Virus record (IMG/VR): IMGVR_UViG_3300042894_005638
Span: 1-49,425 of that record
Strand: one strand, 5' to 3'
DNA from: a virus
Length of the DNA stretch: 49,425 bases
Shown: one piece after another, positions 23,323-31,148 of the stretch
Layout of the letters: every line of letters starts with the position of its first letter
Numbering within the stretch: position 1 is the first letter of the stretch
Notes under the pieces: generated by a model
Told to the model about the DNA's origin: nothing
The model's input: the letters and a program-made list of their open reading frames with translations, nothing else
Databases searched by the model: none
Position numbers and translations under genes: made by a program

Positions 23323-23637
23323 TTATTTATTTTTAATTTCATTAAGCATTGCCCTTTTGGTTGTAAAGAACATTACGTTTTCGTTTATTTCTTCTGATTC
23401 TTCATCATCAACCTCAATAACTTTTCTCCACATATCAACACCTTCAATAAGGGCTAATTTACTTCCACTCTTCCAATTAACGTAATATTGTTTTTCACCA
23501 AAAACCTCACTTACGTTCTTTACAATACCAGGAGTTCCCGCTTTTACAGGAGAATACGGATCATCCATTTTTATACAAACTACCTTATCTCCCTTCTCAA
23601 GTGGAGCGTTCGGAATATATTTTACTCTTTTTGCCAT
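23323..23637 (-). CDS. DUF4314-like SH3/KOW-type protein
   Basis: 104 aa. Residues 14-72 match the style of the DUF4314 family: GDKVVCIKMDDPYSP, then AGTPGIVKNV, then VNWKSGSKLALIEGVD, a small beta-barrel that in many bacteria and mobile elements stands alone. The C-terminal 30 residues are an added acidic and helical tail with INENVMFF. The promoter region is shared with the divergent gene at 23671. Function of the family is unknown; nucleic-acid or protein binding is likely from the fold. Confidence 0.72.
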   Translation of the reverse strand: MAKRVKYIPNAPLEKGDKVVCIKMDDPYSPVKAGTPGIVKNVSEVFGEKQYYVNWKSGSKLALIEGVDMWRKVIEVDDEESEEINENVMFFTTKRAMLNEIKNK

Positions 23638-23670
23638 ACAAATATAAATATATCGTAATATTTATTTGTT
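23638..23670. promoter_or_regulatory. Divergent promoter region with TATTTAT boxes
   Basis: Between two divergent starts lie two opposite boxes: ATATTTAT then TTGTT and ATG on the plus strand (23658-23665), and ATATTTAT with a following ATTTG before the ATG on the minus strand. This 33-bp gap shows how little sequence the phage-type promoter needs. Confidence 0.6.
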
Positions 23671-24288
23671 ATGAAGATTATTCTAACTGAAAGACAATAT
23701 AAGAATTTGATTTATGAAAATATATCAAAAGAAAGTACAAATAAATTAAAATCCTTAATGGACTTCTTTAAAGGAGTATCAAAAGACACAAAAGAACAAG
23801 TTGGTTTTGATTTAAGTTTTTTAGTTACTTGGGGAGCAAGTATTGCAGGATTTGTAAAACCTGTTTCTGATTTTATTGCGGGAGAATATCCTGAATTGTC
23901 ATCAACTGATTTGGCTTTGATTACAACAGGTGCCATTCTTACTTACTTCACCTCAAATAAAGAAAAGTTAGGTAGAGTTTTAGAAAAGATAAAAGAAAAA
24001 TTATTAATTGCAGAATTTGATCACTTTCTAATGAAATGTGAGGACTTAAAAAATGCGTTTTTTGGTTTTATTGAAAGTTTGGCAATCCCGTTTACAAAAG
24101 TTTCAAATATGCTTGCATATACTTTTATTATTCCAATAATTCCTCAATTATATGAATTAGCACAAGGTTATGGTGACGCAGAAATAAGTGAGATTGTGAA
24201 AAGAATTGTAATGTTCCTCTCCGTAAGTTTTTCCGCAAATATTATTAAAAGATTGATGCATTCAATAGTAAAAAGATTCAAATCTTAA
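23671..24288 (+). CDS. Leader-bearing membrane protein, 205 aa
   Basis: MKIILTERQYKNLIYE/N is a clear type A leader with an IYE end. Hydrophobic segments follow near residues 50-65 (FLVTWGASIAGFV), 80-95 (LALITTGAILTYF), 140-160 and 170-190, separated by Lys-rich helices. The combination of a capsid-targeting-like leader and membrane helices is also found in the larger proteins A-D. A TATTTAT box sits five bases before the ATG. Its end overlaps the convergent gene at 24285 by four bases. Possibly inserts into the host inner membrane after ejection; inference only. Confidence 0.78.
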   Translation: MKIILTERQYKNLIYENISKESTNKLKSLMDFFKGVSKDTKEQVGFDLSFLVTWGASIAGFVKPVSDFIAGEYPELSSTDLALITTGAILTYFTSNKEKLGRVLEKIKEKLLIAEFDHFLMKCEDLKNAFFGFIESLAIPFTKVSNMLAYTFIIPIIPQLYELAQGYGDAEISEIVKRIVMFLSVSFSANIIKRLMHSIVKRFKS

Positions 24289-24692
24289 AAATTACTTTCA
24301 GGATCAAAGAAAACAGAAAGTTGTAGTTCGTTTATTGTATCCAAACTATAATCTAAAGAATCCAAAGTAACACCACGACAATCGTTACCTTTTCTTATTT
24401 TAAGTGTTGACGCTTCTAAACCAAAATTACAAGCTCCGTAAATTCTACTTTTCATATCTTCTATTTCTCTTGTGAGAACAGCAGTTTTAAAACCTGCGTC
24501 ATAAACATCAATACCTGTTATTTTAACAGAAAAAACAAGTTCACTAACTTCCCCACCACCCTGACTGTATGTTGAGTAATCATATAATTTTACCTCAACG
24601 TTTTTACCATATTCAGATAACAATCCAGTTCTTATTAGTATTGCCTTTCTAATTGTTTCAACACCTCTTTGTTGTTCTTGATTTAAAGCCAT
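24285..24692 (-). CDS. Hypothetical protein, 135 aa
   Basis: MALNQEQQRGVETIRKAI opens a helical start, followed by a beta-rich body with Gly turns (YSQGGGEVSELVFSVKI) and an acidic end. No leader, signal peptide or membrane segment. It begins five bases after the stop of the metalloprotease-like gene, so the two are cotranscribed. Size and composition fit a small tail or head-completion protein, but I cannot assign it. Confidence 0.7.
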   Translation of the reverse strand: MALNQEQQRGVETIRKAILIRTGLLSEYGKNVEVKLYDYSTYSQGGGEVSELVFSVKITGIDVYDAGFKTAVLTREIEDMKSRIYGACNFGLEASTLKIRKGNDCRGVTLDSLDYSLDTINELQLSVFFDPESNF

Positions 24693-24696
24693 AATA

Positions 24697-25290
24697 TTAA
24701 TTATTTAGTATTTTACTTATTACTTCTTTTACTTGTTCATCGTTTAGGTTATGAACATCTTTATGTGTCTGAAACCATCTTTTAACAATAACATCAAATG
24801 GTGTTTTTGTTATTTTTGCTAACCTCTTAAACCCAAATCTTTGTGCATCCAATTCGTGTTCTTGTGTATAATATTTAAACGGATCTGTTTCTTCTGGTAC
24901 ATCTAAATTAAACGTCCCTTTTCGTTTTTGTTGTGTATGTCTAAATTCGTGGGCAATAACCTCATTTAATTCACCAACTAAATCATATAAGGATGTCCTC
25001 TTATTTTTGGGGTTATATTCAATTATGATTTGAATTATTTCATCATCCCTAAAATAATTAGCATCTACCTTAAAGGTTTCAATTGTATCATTTATTTCAA
25101 CTACCAATTCTACCGCTAAATCTATACCAATACCTGGAAAGTCGTAGATTTCTCTATTATCATCAATGTAGTTTGGCAAATAAAACTCACCCTCCTCTTC
25201 ATTTTTGAATACGTTGATAATATCTCTGACTATAGTTCTGGTAACCACGCCATGTCTTCCATCTTCAGATAATAGGAATTTTGATTTCAT
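24697..25290 (-). CDS. HExxH zinc metalloprotease-like protein
   Basis: 197 aa. ELNEVIAHEFRHTQQ near residues 112-126 is a zincin HExxH motif (HEFRH), and EHELDAQRFG near 147 supplies a plausible third ligand. The N terminus MKSKFLLSE/D is short but leader-like, with an LSE site. A TATTTAT box lies five bases before the ATG. Such a protease in a phage could process virion proteins, or act in the host cell if ejected. The prohead protease itself is unlikely, since those of T4 type are serine enzymes. Confidence 0.7.
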   Translation of the reverse strand: MKSKFLLSEDGRHGVVTRTIVRDIINVFKNEEEGEFYLPNYIDDNREIYDFPGIGIDLAVELVVEINDTIETFKVDANYFRDDEIIQIIIEYNPKNKRTSLYDLVGELNEVIAHEFRHTQQKRKGTFNLDVPEETDPFKYYTQEHELDAQRFGFKRLAKITKTPFDVIVKRWFQTHKDVHNLNDEQVKEVISKILNN

Positions 25291-25343
25291 ATAAATAAAT
25301 ATTGTGGTTGATTGTAATTGGAAATATAATTATACTTTCCCAT

Positions 25344-25751
25344 ATGGAACTATTAAACACACATCCGATTAAAAAATCCGACTTGGGGTTCCACGGAAAT
25401 CTATTTGGTGGAAAATTACTTGCTTGGATTGACGCTTCTGCCGCAGGTTACGCTATGCAACTTTGTGATTCACCAAGAATGGTTACTGTGTCAATTGATA
25501 AATGTAATTTTGAGAAACCTGCAAGAGAAAGTCAATTATTAAAAATTTACGCTAAACCAAAAGAAATAGGAAATACTTCTATTACTTTATATATGGAGGC
25601 AAGATCACATAACGTTTATACAGGAAGACAAGTTTTAATATTGAAAACTAATATTAAATTTGTTCACATAGATGAAGAGGGAAATCCAATACCTATTGGT
25701 GAGAAAGGAAAAAACAGAATAAATAAATTAATATTACAAGAAGAAATATGA
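25344..25751 (+). CDS. Acyl-CoA thioesterase (hotdog fold)
   Basis: 135 aa. Residues 14-32 (LGFHGNLFGGKLLAWIDASA) match the active-site region of YciA/BACH-type hotdog thioesterases, with HGNLFGG and the catalytic Asp of WIDA. A second conserved part is VTVSIDKCNFEKPA. These enzymes hydrolyse acyl-CoA to free acid and CoA in the cytoplasm. The ATG at 25344 is chosen on the family's usual start; the upstream region holds a weak host-type promoter (TATACTTT). It overlaps the GMP reductase start by four bases, so the two are made together. Unusual in a phage. Confidence 0.85.
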   Translation: MELLNTHPIKKSDLGFHGNLFGGKLLAWIDASAAGYAMQLCDSPRMVTVSIDKCNFEKPARESQLLKIYAKPKEIGNTSITLYMEARSHNVYTGRQVLILKTNIKFVHIDEEGNPIPIGEKGKNRINKLILQEEI

Positions 25752-26704
25752 GAAGATTTGACTTTGACAACATTACATTAATTCCAAAATACAGTTATAC
25801 TCAAAGTAGGAGTTTTTGTTCAACAAGTGTGGAGTTTGGTGATAAAATTTTTAAATCCCCAATTATACCCGCAAATATGGAAAGTATAATTGATCAAAAA
25901 CTTGCAGTTGAGTTAGCAGAAAAAGGATACTTCTATATCTTACACAGATTTGGTGTGGATAATTATAGATTTGTAAAATCAATGAAAGATTTTAATCTTA
26001 TTTCATCCATATCCGTTGGGGTTAATCAAGAATCACATACTCTTATAGAAAGATTAGTTTCTGATAATTTAATTCCTGATTTTATCACAGTTGATATTGC
26101 ACACGGACACTCAACCAAAATGAAAGAAATGGTTCACTTTATTAAAGAGATGATGCCCAACGTATTTCTAATTGGTGGTAATGTTTGTACACCTGAAGCC
26201 GTAACAGATTTAGAAGAATGGGGGTGTGATGCTGTTAAATGTGGAATCGGTGGTGGTTCTGTATGTACAACCTACCACTCTACTGGTTTTGGAAATCGTG
26301 GTTGGCAAGCGAGTATGATTGAGGAATGTTCTAAAGTTGCCAAAAAACCAATAATTGCTGACGGTTCAATTAAACTAAATTGTGATATAGTTAAAAGTTT
26401 AGCTTTGGGTGCATCAATGATTATGATTGGTGGAATGTTGGCGGGTTATAATGAATCACCTGGTAAATTAACTCAAAAGGGTAATGATTGGTATAAAACA
26501 TTTTGGGGTTCAGCATCTGTAGAACAAAAAGGAAACTCAAGAAGGGTTGAGGGGATTAAAACTCTTATTCCTTACAAAAGTGAGTCAATTTTCACAAAAC
26601 TTAAAGAAATTGAGGAATCACTTCAAAGTGCGATTTCATATGCTGGTGCAAACCCTGCAACATTAGAATGTCTTAAGTTTGTGGATTACGCGATTGTAAA
26701 TTAA
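25748..26704 (+). CDS. guaC: GMP reductase (IMPDH/GMPR family)
   Basis: 318 aa. The N terminus (FDFDNITLIPKYS) and PANMESIID match the family. The catalytic loop is GIGGGSVCTT with the nucleophilic Cys near residue 176, and the phosphate-binding part is IIADGSIKLNCDIVKSLALGASMIMIGG. There is no CBS domain and the C terminus is EGIKTLIPYKSES, which favour GMP reductase (GMP to IMP with NADPH) over IMP dehydrogenase. Somewhat shorter than bacterial GMPRs, about 325-345 aa. Linked by a four-base overlap to the thioesterase. It probably remodels purine pools during infection. Confidence 0.85.
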   Translation: MRRFDFDNITLIPKYSYTQSRSFCSTSVEFGDKIFKSPIIPANMESIIDQKLAVELAEKGYFYILHRFGVDNYRFVKSMKDFNLISSISVGVNQESHTLIERLVSDNLIPDFITVDIAHGHSTKMKEMVHFIKEMMPNVFLIGGNVCTPEAVTDLEEWGCDAVKCGIGGGSVCTTYHSTGFGNRGWQASMIEECSKVAKKPIIADGSIKLNCDIVKSLALGASMIMIGGMLAGYNESPGKLTQKGNDWYKTFWGSASVEQKGNSRRVEGIKTLIPYKSESIFTKLKEIEESLQSAISYAGANPATLECLKFVDYAIVN

Positions 26705-28374
26705 TATTCTTTAATCTTAACAACCAAATCTCCATTACCTTTTAGTACTCTATGGTATTCTCCTTTTGGGATTGTAATAACATCACCTTCCTTTAATGTT
26801 ACTGGAAGGTGATTATCCATTTGGAATTTCCACCCGCTTGATTTTAGAACTTTAACTTTTCTATCTCTTTCGTCAAAGTGCCATTTAAGTTCGTGATTGT
26901 CTACATTCTCGTTAAAAACTCTTGTTTTTATTCCATTTTTAACTCTCTCATTGAATGGTAGGCGACTCTCGTCTATCTTTCTATTCAGATATCCTTTCTC
27001 CCATTTCAAATTGTCCTCATAACTATCAATTGTTGATGTACTTCCGCCATAGTAAGTTGCGGTTCTTAAAAAAGGAAAAGTATTTTTTATTAGTTTTGTT
27101 ACTTCTCTTGATTTATAGTGAACTCTATCTGAATCATCTTGAGTATATGGTTTTTTGAATAGACCTGTTAATTTTATTGTGAAATCTCCATACCTATCTT
27201 TTCCTAACAAAACCCTATACCCCGCAAAATTTGGCATATTCTTAAACTTAATTGATTTTACAAATTTGTTTAATAGGTTTTCAACCATTACATAATACTC
27301 TTCAGTATCTTCGTAATCGTATTTTCCTTTTGGTTTTTCTTCGTCATCCTCCTCCGTAATTGTCTCTTCCTCGTCACCCAATTCTTCATCTTCTTTTTCT
27401 TGTGGAACATCTTTTTGTGGAAGTGGTGGATTAAGTAAAAACTTATCGTTTAACCATCTTCGTAATTCATTCTCAACAAAAAATTCAGGAACCTCCTCAT
27501 CGTCTGGTTTTTCTGAAGCTAATAGCGCTATATGTCTTGCAAATTTTATTTTTTCTTTTTGATCCAACATTGTCATTAAACCATCAGATATAAAAAATAC
27601 TTTTGATAATGGATCCGCAATATTTAATTCACCCTCAACCATATTGAACACCCTCATTATAACTTTACCCCACCAAGTCTTATAACCTGTTGTGTCTTCA
27701 AGTGTTGGTTTGAATACTTTATTAAACGCTCGTATTACAGAACTAGTAAATCCTGCAAGTGCTAATTGGGGCAAAAACCAAGGAAGTAAACGAAGTGTTG
27801 CTTTATAACCACCTTCACCGACATCTCTCATTATTTTTCTTGTCTTCGCACTTTCAACAAGAGCCCTTAATTGTCCAAATGTTATTTTACCTTGAGCTTT
27901 GCAAAACTTTTCAGCATCACATATATTTTTAATAGCTCTTCCTGAAGGTTCAACTTCTTCTTGTAATTCATCACTTACTCTATAATCCAATTCGTATGAA
28001 GGTCTTTCATTAATTTTTAACTTTACCTTAAAATCTTCATCTTGATTCATAAAGTTGAAAAAATTTTCATACTTTAATCCTAATATTTTTTCACCTAACT
28101 CATACATTATCTTAACCAACATACTTTCTCGTATTGTTATATCTGGATCAACATCAATGAAAAAAGTAACAATTGTTTGTGGGTCAGTTAATTTCTCAAC
28201 TGGTATATTATTAAATGAAGTTTTCTTTGGTTTTATTTTAATACCATATAATCTTAATTTTAATTTGATAGTCGCATAAAGTTCCTTACGTAATCTTGGT
28301 TCAATAACTTTATCTAAAAAGTTGTTGAATAGTTTTACATATCTTGGATTTATAAATTTCTGATAAGGTGTCAT
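26701..28374 (-). CDS. Large protein with C-terminal cupin-like domain, 557 aa
   Basis: No family recognised over most of its length. Residues 1-140 are charged and helical. A hydrophobic segment (WFLPQLALAGFTSSVI) lies near 205-220. An acidic linker (EDEELGDEEETITEEDDEE) is near 325. Residues 475-557 look like a small cupin: NHELKWHFDERDRKVKVL, then LKEGDVITIPKGEYHRVL with a His in the usual position. The convergent end overlaps the GMP reductase stop by four bases. It follows the DUF5872-like gene by six bases, so both are in one transcript. Possibly a structural protein with a sugar- or metal-binding end. Confidence 0.7.
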   Translation of the reverse strand: MTPYQKFINPRYVKLFNNFLDKVIEPRLRKELYATIKLKLRLYGIKIKPKKTSFNNIPVEKLTDPQTIVTFFIDVDPDITIRESMLVKIMYELGEKILGLKYENFFNFMNQDEDFKVKLKINERPSYELDYRVSDELQEEVEPSGRAIKNICDAEKFCKAQGKITFGQLRALVESAKTRKIMRDVGEGGYKATLRLLPWFLPQLALAGFTSSVIRAFNKVFKPTLEDTTGYKTWWGKVIMRVFNMVEGELNIADPLSKVFFISDGLMTMLDQKEKIKFARHIALLASEKPDDEEVPEFFVENELRRWLNDKFLLNPPLPQKDVPQEKEDEELGDEEETITEEDDEEKPKGKYDYEDTEEYYVMVENLLNKFVKSIKFKNMPNFAGYRVLLGKDRYGDFTIKLTGLFKKPYTQDDSDRVHYKSREVTKLIKNTFPFLRTATYYGGSTSTIDSYEDNLKWEKGYLNRKIDESRLPFNERVKNGIKTRVFNENVDNHELKWHFDERDRKVKVLKSSGWKFQMDNHLPVTLKEGDVITIPKGEYHRVLKGNGDLVVKIKEY

Positions 28375-28380
28375 ATTTTA

Positions 28381-28989
28381 TTACCAACTTCTTGATGATT
28401 TAAGTCCCAATTTTTTTCTATACCTTGAAACGTTACACGCCCAATATCCTGCCTTCGTTCTATCTTTTTTCTGATCACATTTATGACGAGCTCTAAATGA
28501 TTTTGCACGTGCTTTATTTGCGTTTCTCACACGTAGATTTGGATCACCAAAAGTTACTTTTTTTACTCCACCACCAGGGGTTTTAACATATACCGCAAAT
28601 TTCTTCGGTCCACCAGGAGTTCTAAACGGACTATTAAGTTTAACATTTTTACCGTGGTGTTTAATTTCTGTAAGTGTTTCCTCAATTTCAAATGGGGCAT
28701 CCAACCAAACAGTTTTACCGTTATCTAATGTAACTGACAAACCTAAGTCAGATTCTACTAACCATACATCTTCATCCTCAAGTTCAATTGAACCTTCATA
28801 ATAAAGTTCTCTTACTTCATTGATTAAATTAAAGAATGAGTCGGAATAAATCCTGAACATATTTTCAGACAAACTTATTGAGTTGTCAAGATGAAATTTT
28901 AATTCATCTGACACATTTACATTTTCAGTTAAAACCATTTTAGGTTTAAATTCTTCTTTTATCACCTTCTTAATAATATTTTCTAACAT
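28381..28989 (-). CDS. DUF5872-like protein with possible leader, 202 aa
   Basis: The C-terminal third resembles a short domain that I know from many marine phage proteins (DUF5872-like): VKLNSPFRTPGGPKKFAVYV, then VTFGDPNLRVR, then KSFRARHKCD and AGYWACNVSRY. The N terminus MLENIIKKVIKE/EF and PKMVLTE/N has two (I/L)xE sites, compatible with a leader. The middle is acidic. A TATTTAT-type box lies about 30 bases before the ATG, further away than usual. The domain often occurs as a C-terminal tag on diverse phage proteins; its role is unknown to me. Confidence 0.75.
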   Translation of the reverse strand: MLENIIKKVIKEEFKPKMVLTENVNVSDELKFHLDNSISLSENMFRIYSDSFFNLINEVRELYYEGSIELEDEDVWLVESDLGLSVTLDNGKTVWLDAPFEIEETLTEIKHHGKNVKLNSPFRTPGGPKKFAVYVKTPGGGVKKVTFGDPNLRVRNANKARAKSFRARHKCDQKKDRTKAGYWACNVSRYRKKLGLKSSRSW

Positions 28990-29068
28990 TGTGATATATT
29001 TGGATATTTATTACTATAAATACATCGTAACTAAATTAAATAATACATATTTATAATAAAATCATTAT

Positions 29069-29617
29069 ATGAAAAGAGTAAGATTAACAGAGGGTGATTT
29101 GATTAGGTTAATTAAAAAGGTTATATCTGAACAAAATGTAGCAACACCAACTGAAAATAAAGAAAGTAAAAAGAAACAACCGCCAAAACCAAGATGCATT
29201 CCTGAAAATATGATTCCATTGGATGAAATAGTAGGACAAGCTGATGAATTTGTTAAATATTCACCAGGTGTTAGTAAAAGAAGAATGGGGGTTAATTCTA
29301 TGGTAGATACATTAGGTATTCTTAATAATATCAGATTATTTAAGGATGTTAAAGACGGAGGAACTCATTTAGCGTATGATATGATGAATAATCTTAATCG
29401 TTTCAGAAATAAAAACTATTACGATGAAACTACAGGTGAATGTCATAAAGCAATGGATAAAATAACAGAATTATACAAAGAAAACGAGCACGGTACAGAA
29501 CTTGTTAAAGACATTGAGAGAGTTCTTAACCTTCAAACTAAAGATGATGAATACACACCATCTCCAAGAGCAAAAGAATACTTAAAACAGTGTGTCAACC
29601 TTGTAAAAGGGCAATAA
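29069..29617 (+). CDS. Leader-bearing protein, 182 aa
   Basis: MKRVRLTEGDLIRLIKKVIS then E/Q gives a very clear type A leader, closely matching that of the gene at 41221-41616 (RLTESDLARIIRRVIKE/S) although the bodies are unrelated. A Lys/Pro-rich linker follows, then a helical domain without known relatives. A CATATTTAT box lies 15 bases before the ATG and a strong terminator follows the stop, so it is a single-gene unit. Inferred internal virion protein. Confidence 0.8.
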   Translation: MKRVRLTEGDLIRLIKKVISEQNVATPTENKESKKKQPPKPRCIPENMIPLDEIVGQADEFVKYSPGVSKRRMGVNSMVDTLGILNNIRLFKDVKDGGTHLAYDMMNNLNRFRNKNYYDETTGECHKAMDKITELYKENEHGTELVKDIERVLNLQTKDDEYTPSPRAKEYLKQCVNLVKGQ

Positions 29618-29652
29618 TTTTATTTAGGACCGTTGTCGTTAAGGCAACACCA

Positions 29653-29684
29653 AAAGGGACAATTCGCTACTGTCCCTTTTTTTA
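29653..29684 (+). terminator. Terminator after the 29069-29617 gene
   Basis: Stem AAAGGGACA/TGTCCCTTT with an eight-base loop, followed by a T tract (TTTTTTTATTT). Confidence 0.85.
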
Positions 29685-29731
29685 TTTATAAAAATATTTA
29701 TTAACAAATAAATTTATAAATCAAAAGTAAA

Positions 29732-29860
29732 ATGGCAAAATCTAAATCATCAGGAACATCCCTAAAACAAAGTTTCGGGAAAAAAAGAACTGGAAAACTA
29801 AAAAGAAAGTTCGGTCCAAAAGAACAAAAACCAAAGGCTTACAGAGGACAAGGTAGATAA
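29732..29860 (+). CDS. Very basic 42-aa peptide
   Basis: MAKSKSSGTSLKQSFGKKR followed by a Lys/Arg-rich tail ending YRGQGR. About 14 of 42 residues are Lys or Arg, suggesting nucleic-acid or ribosome binding. A TATTTAT box lies about 30 bases upstream, in the gap after the previous terminator. It is too short to assign by sequence alone, but spacing and composition favour a real gene. Confidence 0.65.
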   Translation: MAKSKSSGTSLKQSFGKKRTGKLKRKFGPKEQKPKAYRGQGR

Positions 29861-29913
29861 AATAGTAACATTACAAAAAAAGTAAATATTTATTGTTATA
29901 AAAACAATTAATT

Positions 29914-30177
29914 ATGAGAAACTTTTTTAAACAATTATTTTGTGATAGTAACACTATCAATGAAAAATCCGTTGTTGGATTTATCGCATTTGTTATGATG
30001 TGTTTATTTGCTACAGCAGATATTATTACAGGATTTATGGGGATGCCATTGGTAATTAATGAATTTATCTTTAATTCATTTCTTATATTGGTTTTAGGTT
30101 CTTTCGCAATTGGTTCTGTTGATAAGTTCATCAATAAGAAACACAGTTCTGAAGGAGAAGAAACCCCTGTAGAGTAA
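29914..30177 (+). CDS. Putative holin, 87 aa
   Basis: Two hydrophobic segments (VVGFIAFVMMCLFATADII near 20-38 and EFIFNSFLILVLGSFAIGSV near 50-70) with a short turn and a charged C terminus (KHSSEGEETPVE). Size and topology match two-helix holins found in Bacteroidota phages. A TATTTAT box is about 20 bases upstream and a terminator follows. Holin function would be a pore in the inner membrane at lysis. It is not next to a lysin here; the nearest lysozyme-like gene is at 34635-35417. Other small membrane proteins are possible. Confidence 0.6.
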   Translation: MRNFFKQLFCDSNTINEKSVVGFIAFVMMCLFATADIITGFMGMPLVINEFIFNSFLILVLGSFAIGSVDKFINKKHSSEGEETPVE

Positions 30178-30197
30178 TTTATTGATTTTTTTAGTTA

Positions 30198-30224
30198 GCC
30201 CCACTCACAAGGTGGGGTTTTTTT
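30198..30224 (+). terminator. Terminator of the holin-like gene
   Basis: Stem CCCCAC/GTGGGG followed by TTTTTTT. Confidence 0.85.
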
Positions 30225-30226
30225 AT

Positions 30227-30234
30227 TATATTTG
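30227..30234 (+). promoter_or_regulatory. Host-type -7 element
   Basis: TATATTTG lies six bases before the ATG at 30241, giving a nearly leaderless mRNA as at 1727 and 4454. A good -33 box is not evident. Confidence 0.55.
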
Positions 30235-30240
30235 TATTCT

Positions 30241-30396
30241 ATGAAAACAAAGAAACTAACCAAAGAAGTAGTTCATAAGAAATATGAACGTGTTTTTACC
30301 TACCCTGATTGCACTGTTGTGTGGAAATATGACACAAGTAAGACAAATTCAGGCCCTTTTGAGGTAGAAGTGAAATACCCAAAGAAAAAGGGTTAA
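30241..30396 (+). CDS. Small basic protein, 51 aa
   Basis: MKTKKLTKEVVHKKYERVF opens the protein, then a Trp-containing beta-like stretch (VVWKYDTSKTNSG) and a Lys-rich end (KYPKKKG). A TAnnTTTG element just upstream and the tight placement between two terminator/promoter units support coding. No family recognised. Confidence 0.65.
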   Translation: MKTKKLTKEVVHKKYERVFTYPDCTVVWKYDTSKTNSGPFEVEVKYPKKKG

Positions 30397-30413
30397 TTTG
30401 TGTATTTATTTAT

Positions 30414-30854
30414 ATGAAAATATTACCCATTTTAAGTGAAATAATAGACAAAAAAGTCCTTATTTCTGCCCTAAAATCAATGGATTATAGTGAAAAAGAC
30501 GCTAAAAATGAACTAAAATACCATTTAGAAAGGGTAAAAAACCTTCCAGAAACACTAACAGGATACCGAATTTTGGTTGTAAATGACAAAAAAGACATCA
30601 ATTTAGATGAAATTGGCTCACATTTTAGTGAAAATAAGGTAGAATTATTGTCAAATCACTCATTTTGTACTGGTTGTGGGGAAAAATACTTCCTAATTAC
30701 GGCAAAAATACCAAAAAAAGAGGTAGATTTACAAGAAATGATTAAAAATAACATACTTTACCCAAATGAACTTGAGATTACAGTAAAAAATAAGGGAAAA
30801 AACGTAAAAATCGTCAAAATTCAGGAAATTAATACTGAAAATGACGATTTTTAG
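30414..30854 (+). CDS. Putative ADP-ribosyltransferase-like protein, 146 aa
   Basis: I recognise a layout seen in marine phage proteins: LTGYRILVV with Arg near residue 48, a Gly/Ser-containing middle, and IKNNILYPNELEITVKNKGK with an E-x-E near 118-120. Arg...ExE is the arrangement of R-S-E mono-ADP-ribosyltransferases; the middle STS motif is not clear. The start MKILPILSE/I is a short leader-like sequence with an LSE site. T4 Alt is likewise an ADP-ribosyltransferase packaged in the head through such a leader. A TATTTAT box lies four bases before the ATG. The enzymatic call is tentative. Confidence 0.55.
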   Translation: MKILPILSEIIDKKVLISALKSMDYSEKDAKNELKYHLERVKNLPETLTGYRILVVNDKKDINLDEIGSHFSENKVELLSNHSFCTGCGEKYFLITAKIPKKEVDLQEMIKNNILYPNELEITVKNKGKNVKIVKIQEINTENDDF

Positions 30855-30868
30855 TCAAAAAATGCAAA

Positions 30869-31093
30869 TTATTTTCTTTTTTTCATAAATTCATTAATCA
30901 TTTTCATCTGATCGTTTAAATTCTTTGAAAAATCAGTCAAATTTGGTGTTTTCATGGTGTTTTGGTTCATTTGTGTTAGATTTTTAGCCATTTTGAAGAA
31001 GTTTCTTCCAAATTTTATCCACCAAACAACTGCACCTATTACAATTGTAGCCAAAAACACTGTAAGAATGATTAAAACAATAGTTAATAACAT
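30869..31093 (-). CDS. Small single-span membrane protein, 74 aa
   Basis: Residues 2-26 form one long hydrophobic helix (TIVLIILTVFLATIVIGAVV), followed by a Trp-Trp and a Met/Asn-rich cytoplasmic helix (NLTQMNQNTMKTPNL) with a basic end. No known family. Candidates include an accessory lysis protein (spanin-like or antiholin) or a membrane tether; nothing in the sequence decides this. Confidence 0.65.
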   Translation of the reverse strand: MLLTIVLIILTVFLATIVIGAVVWWIKFGRNFFKMAKNLTQMNQNTMKTPNLTDFSKNLNDQMKMINEFMKKRK

Positions 31094-31148
31094 AATTTTA
31101 TAATTTTATACCTAATATTACGTGTTTTTTAGGTATTTGTCAAATATT

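Noticed and set aside
24697-25290. The HExxH protein as the prohead protease that cuts the leaders
   Set aside because: T4-type prohead proteases are serine enzymes of another fold; the HEFRH protein itself starts with a leader-like peptide, so cargo is more likely. The true protease is probably outside the window.
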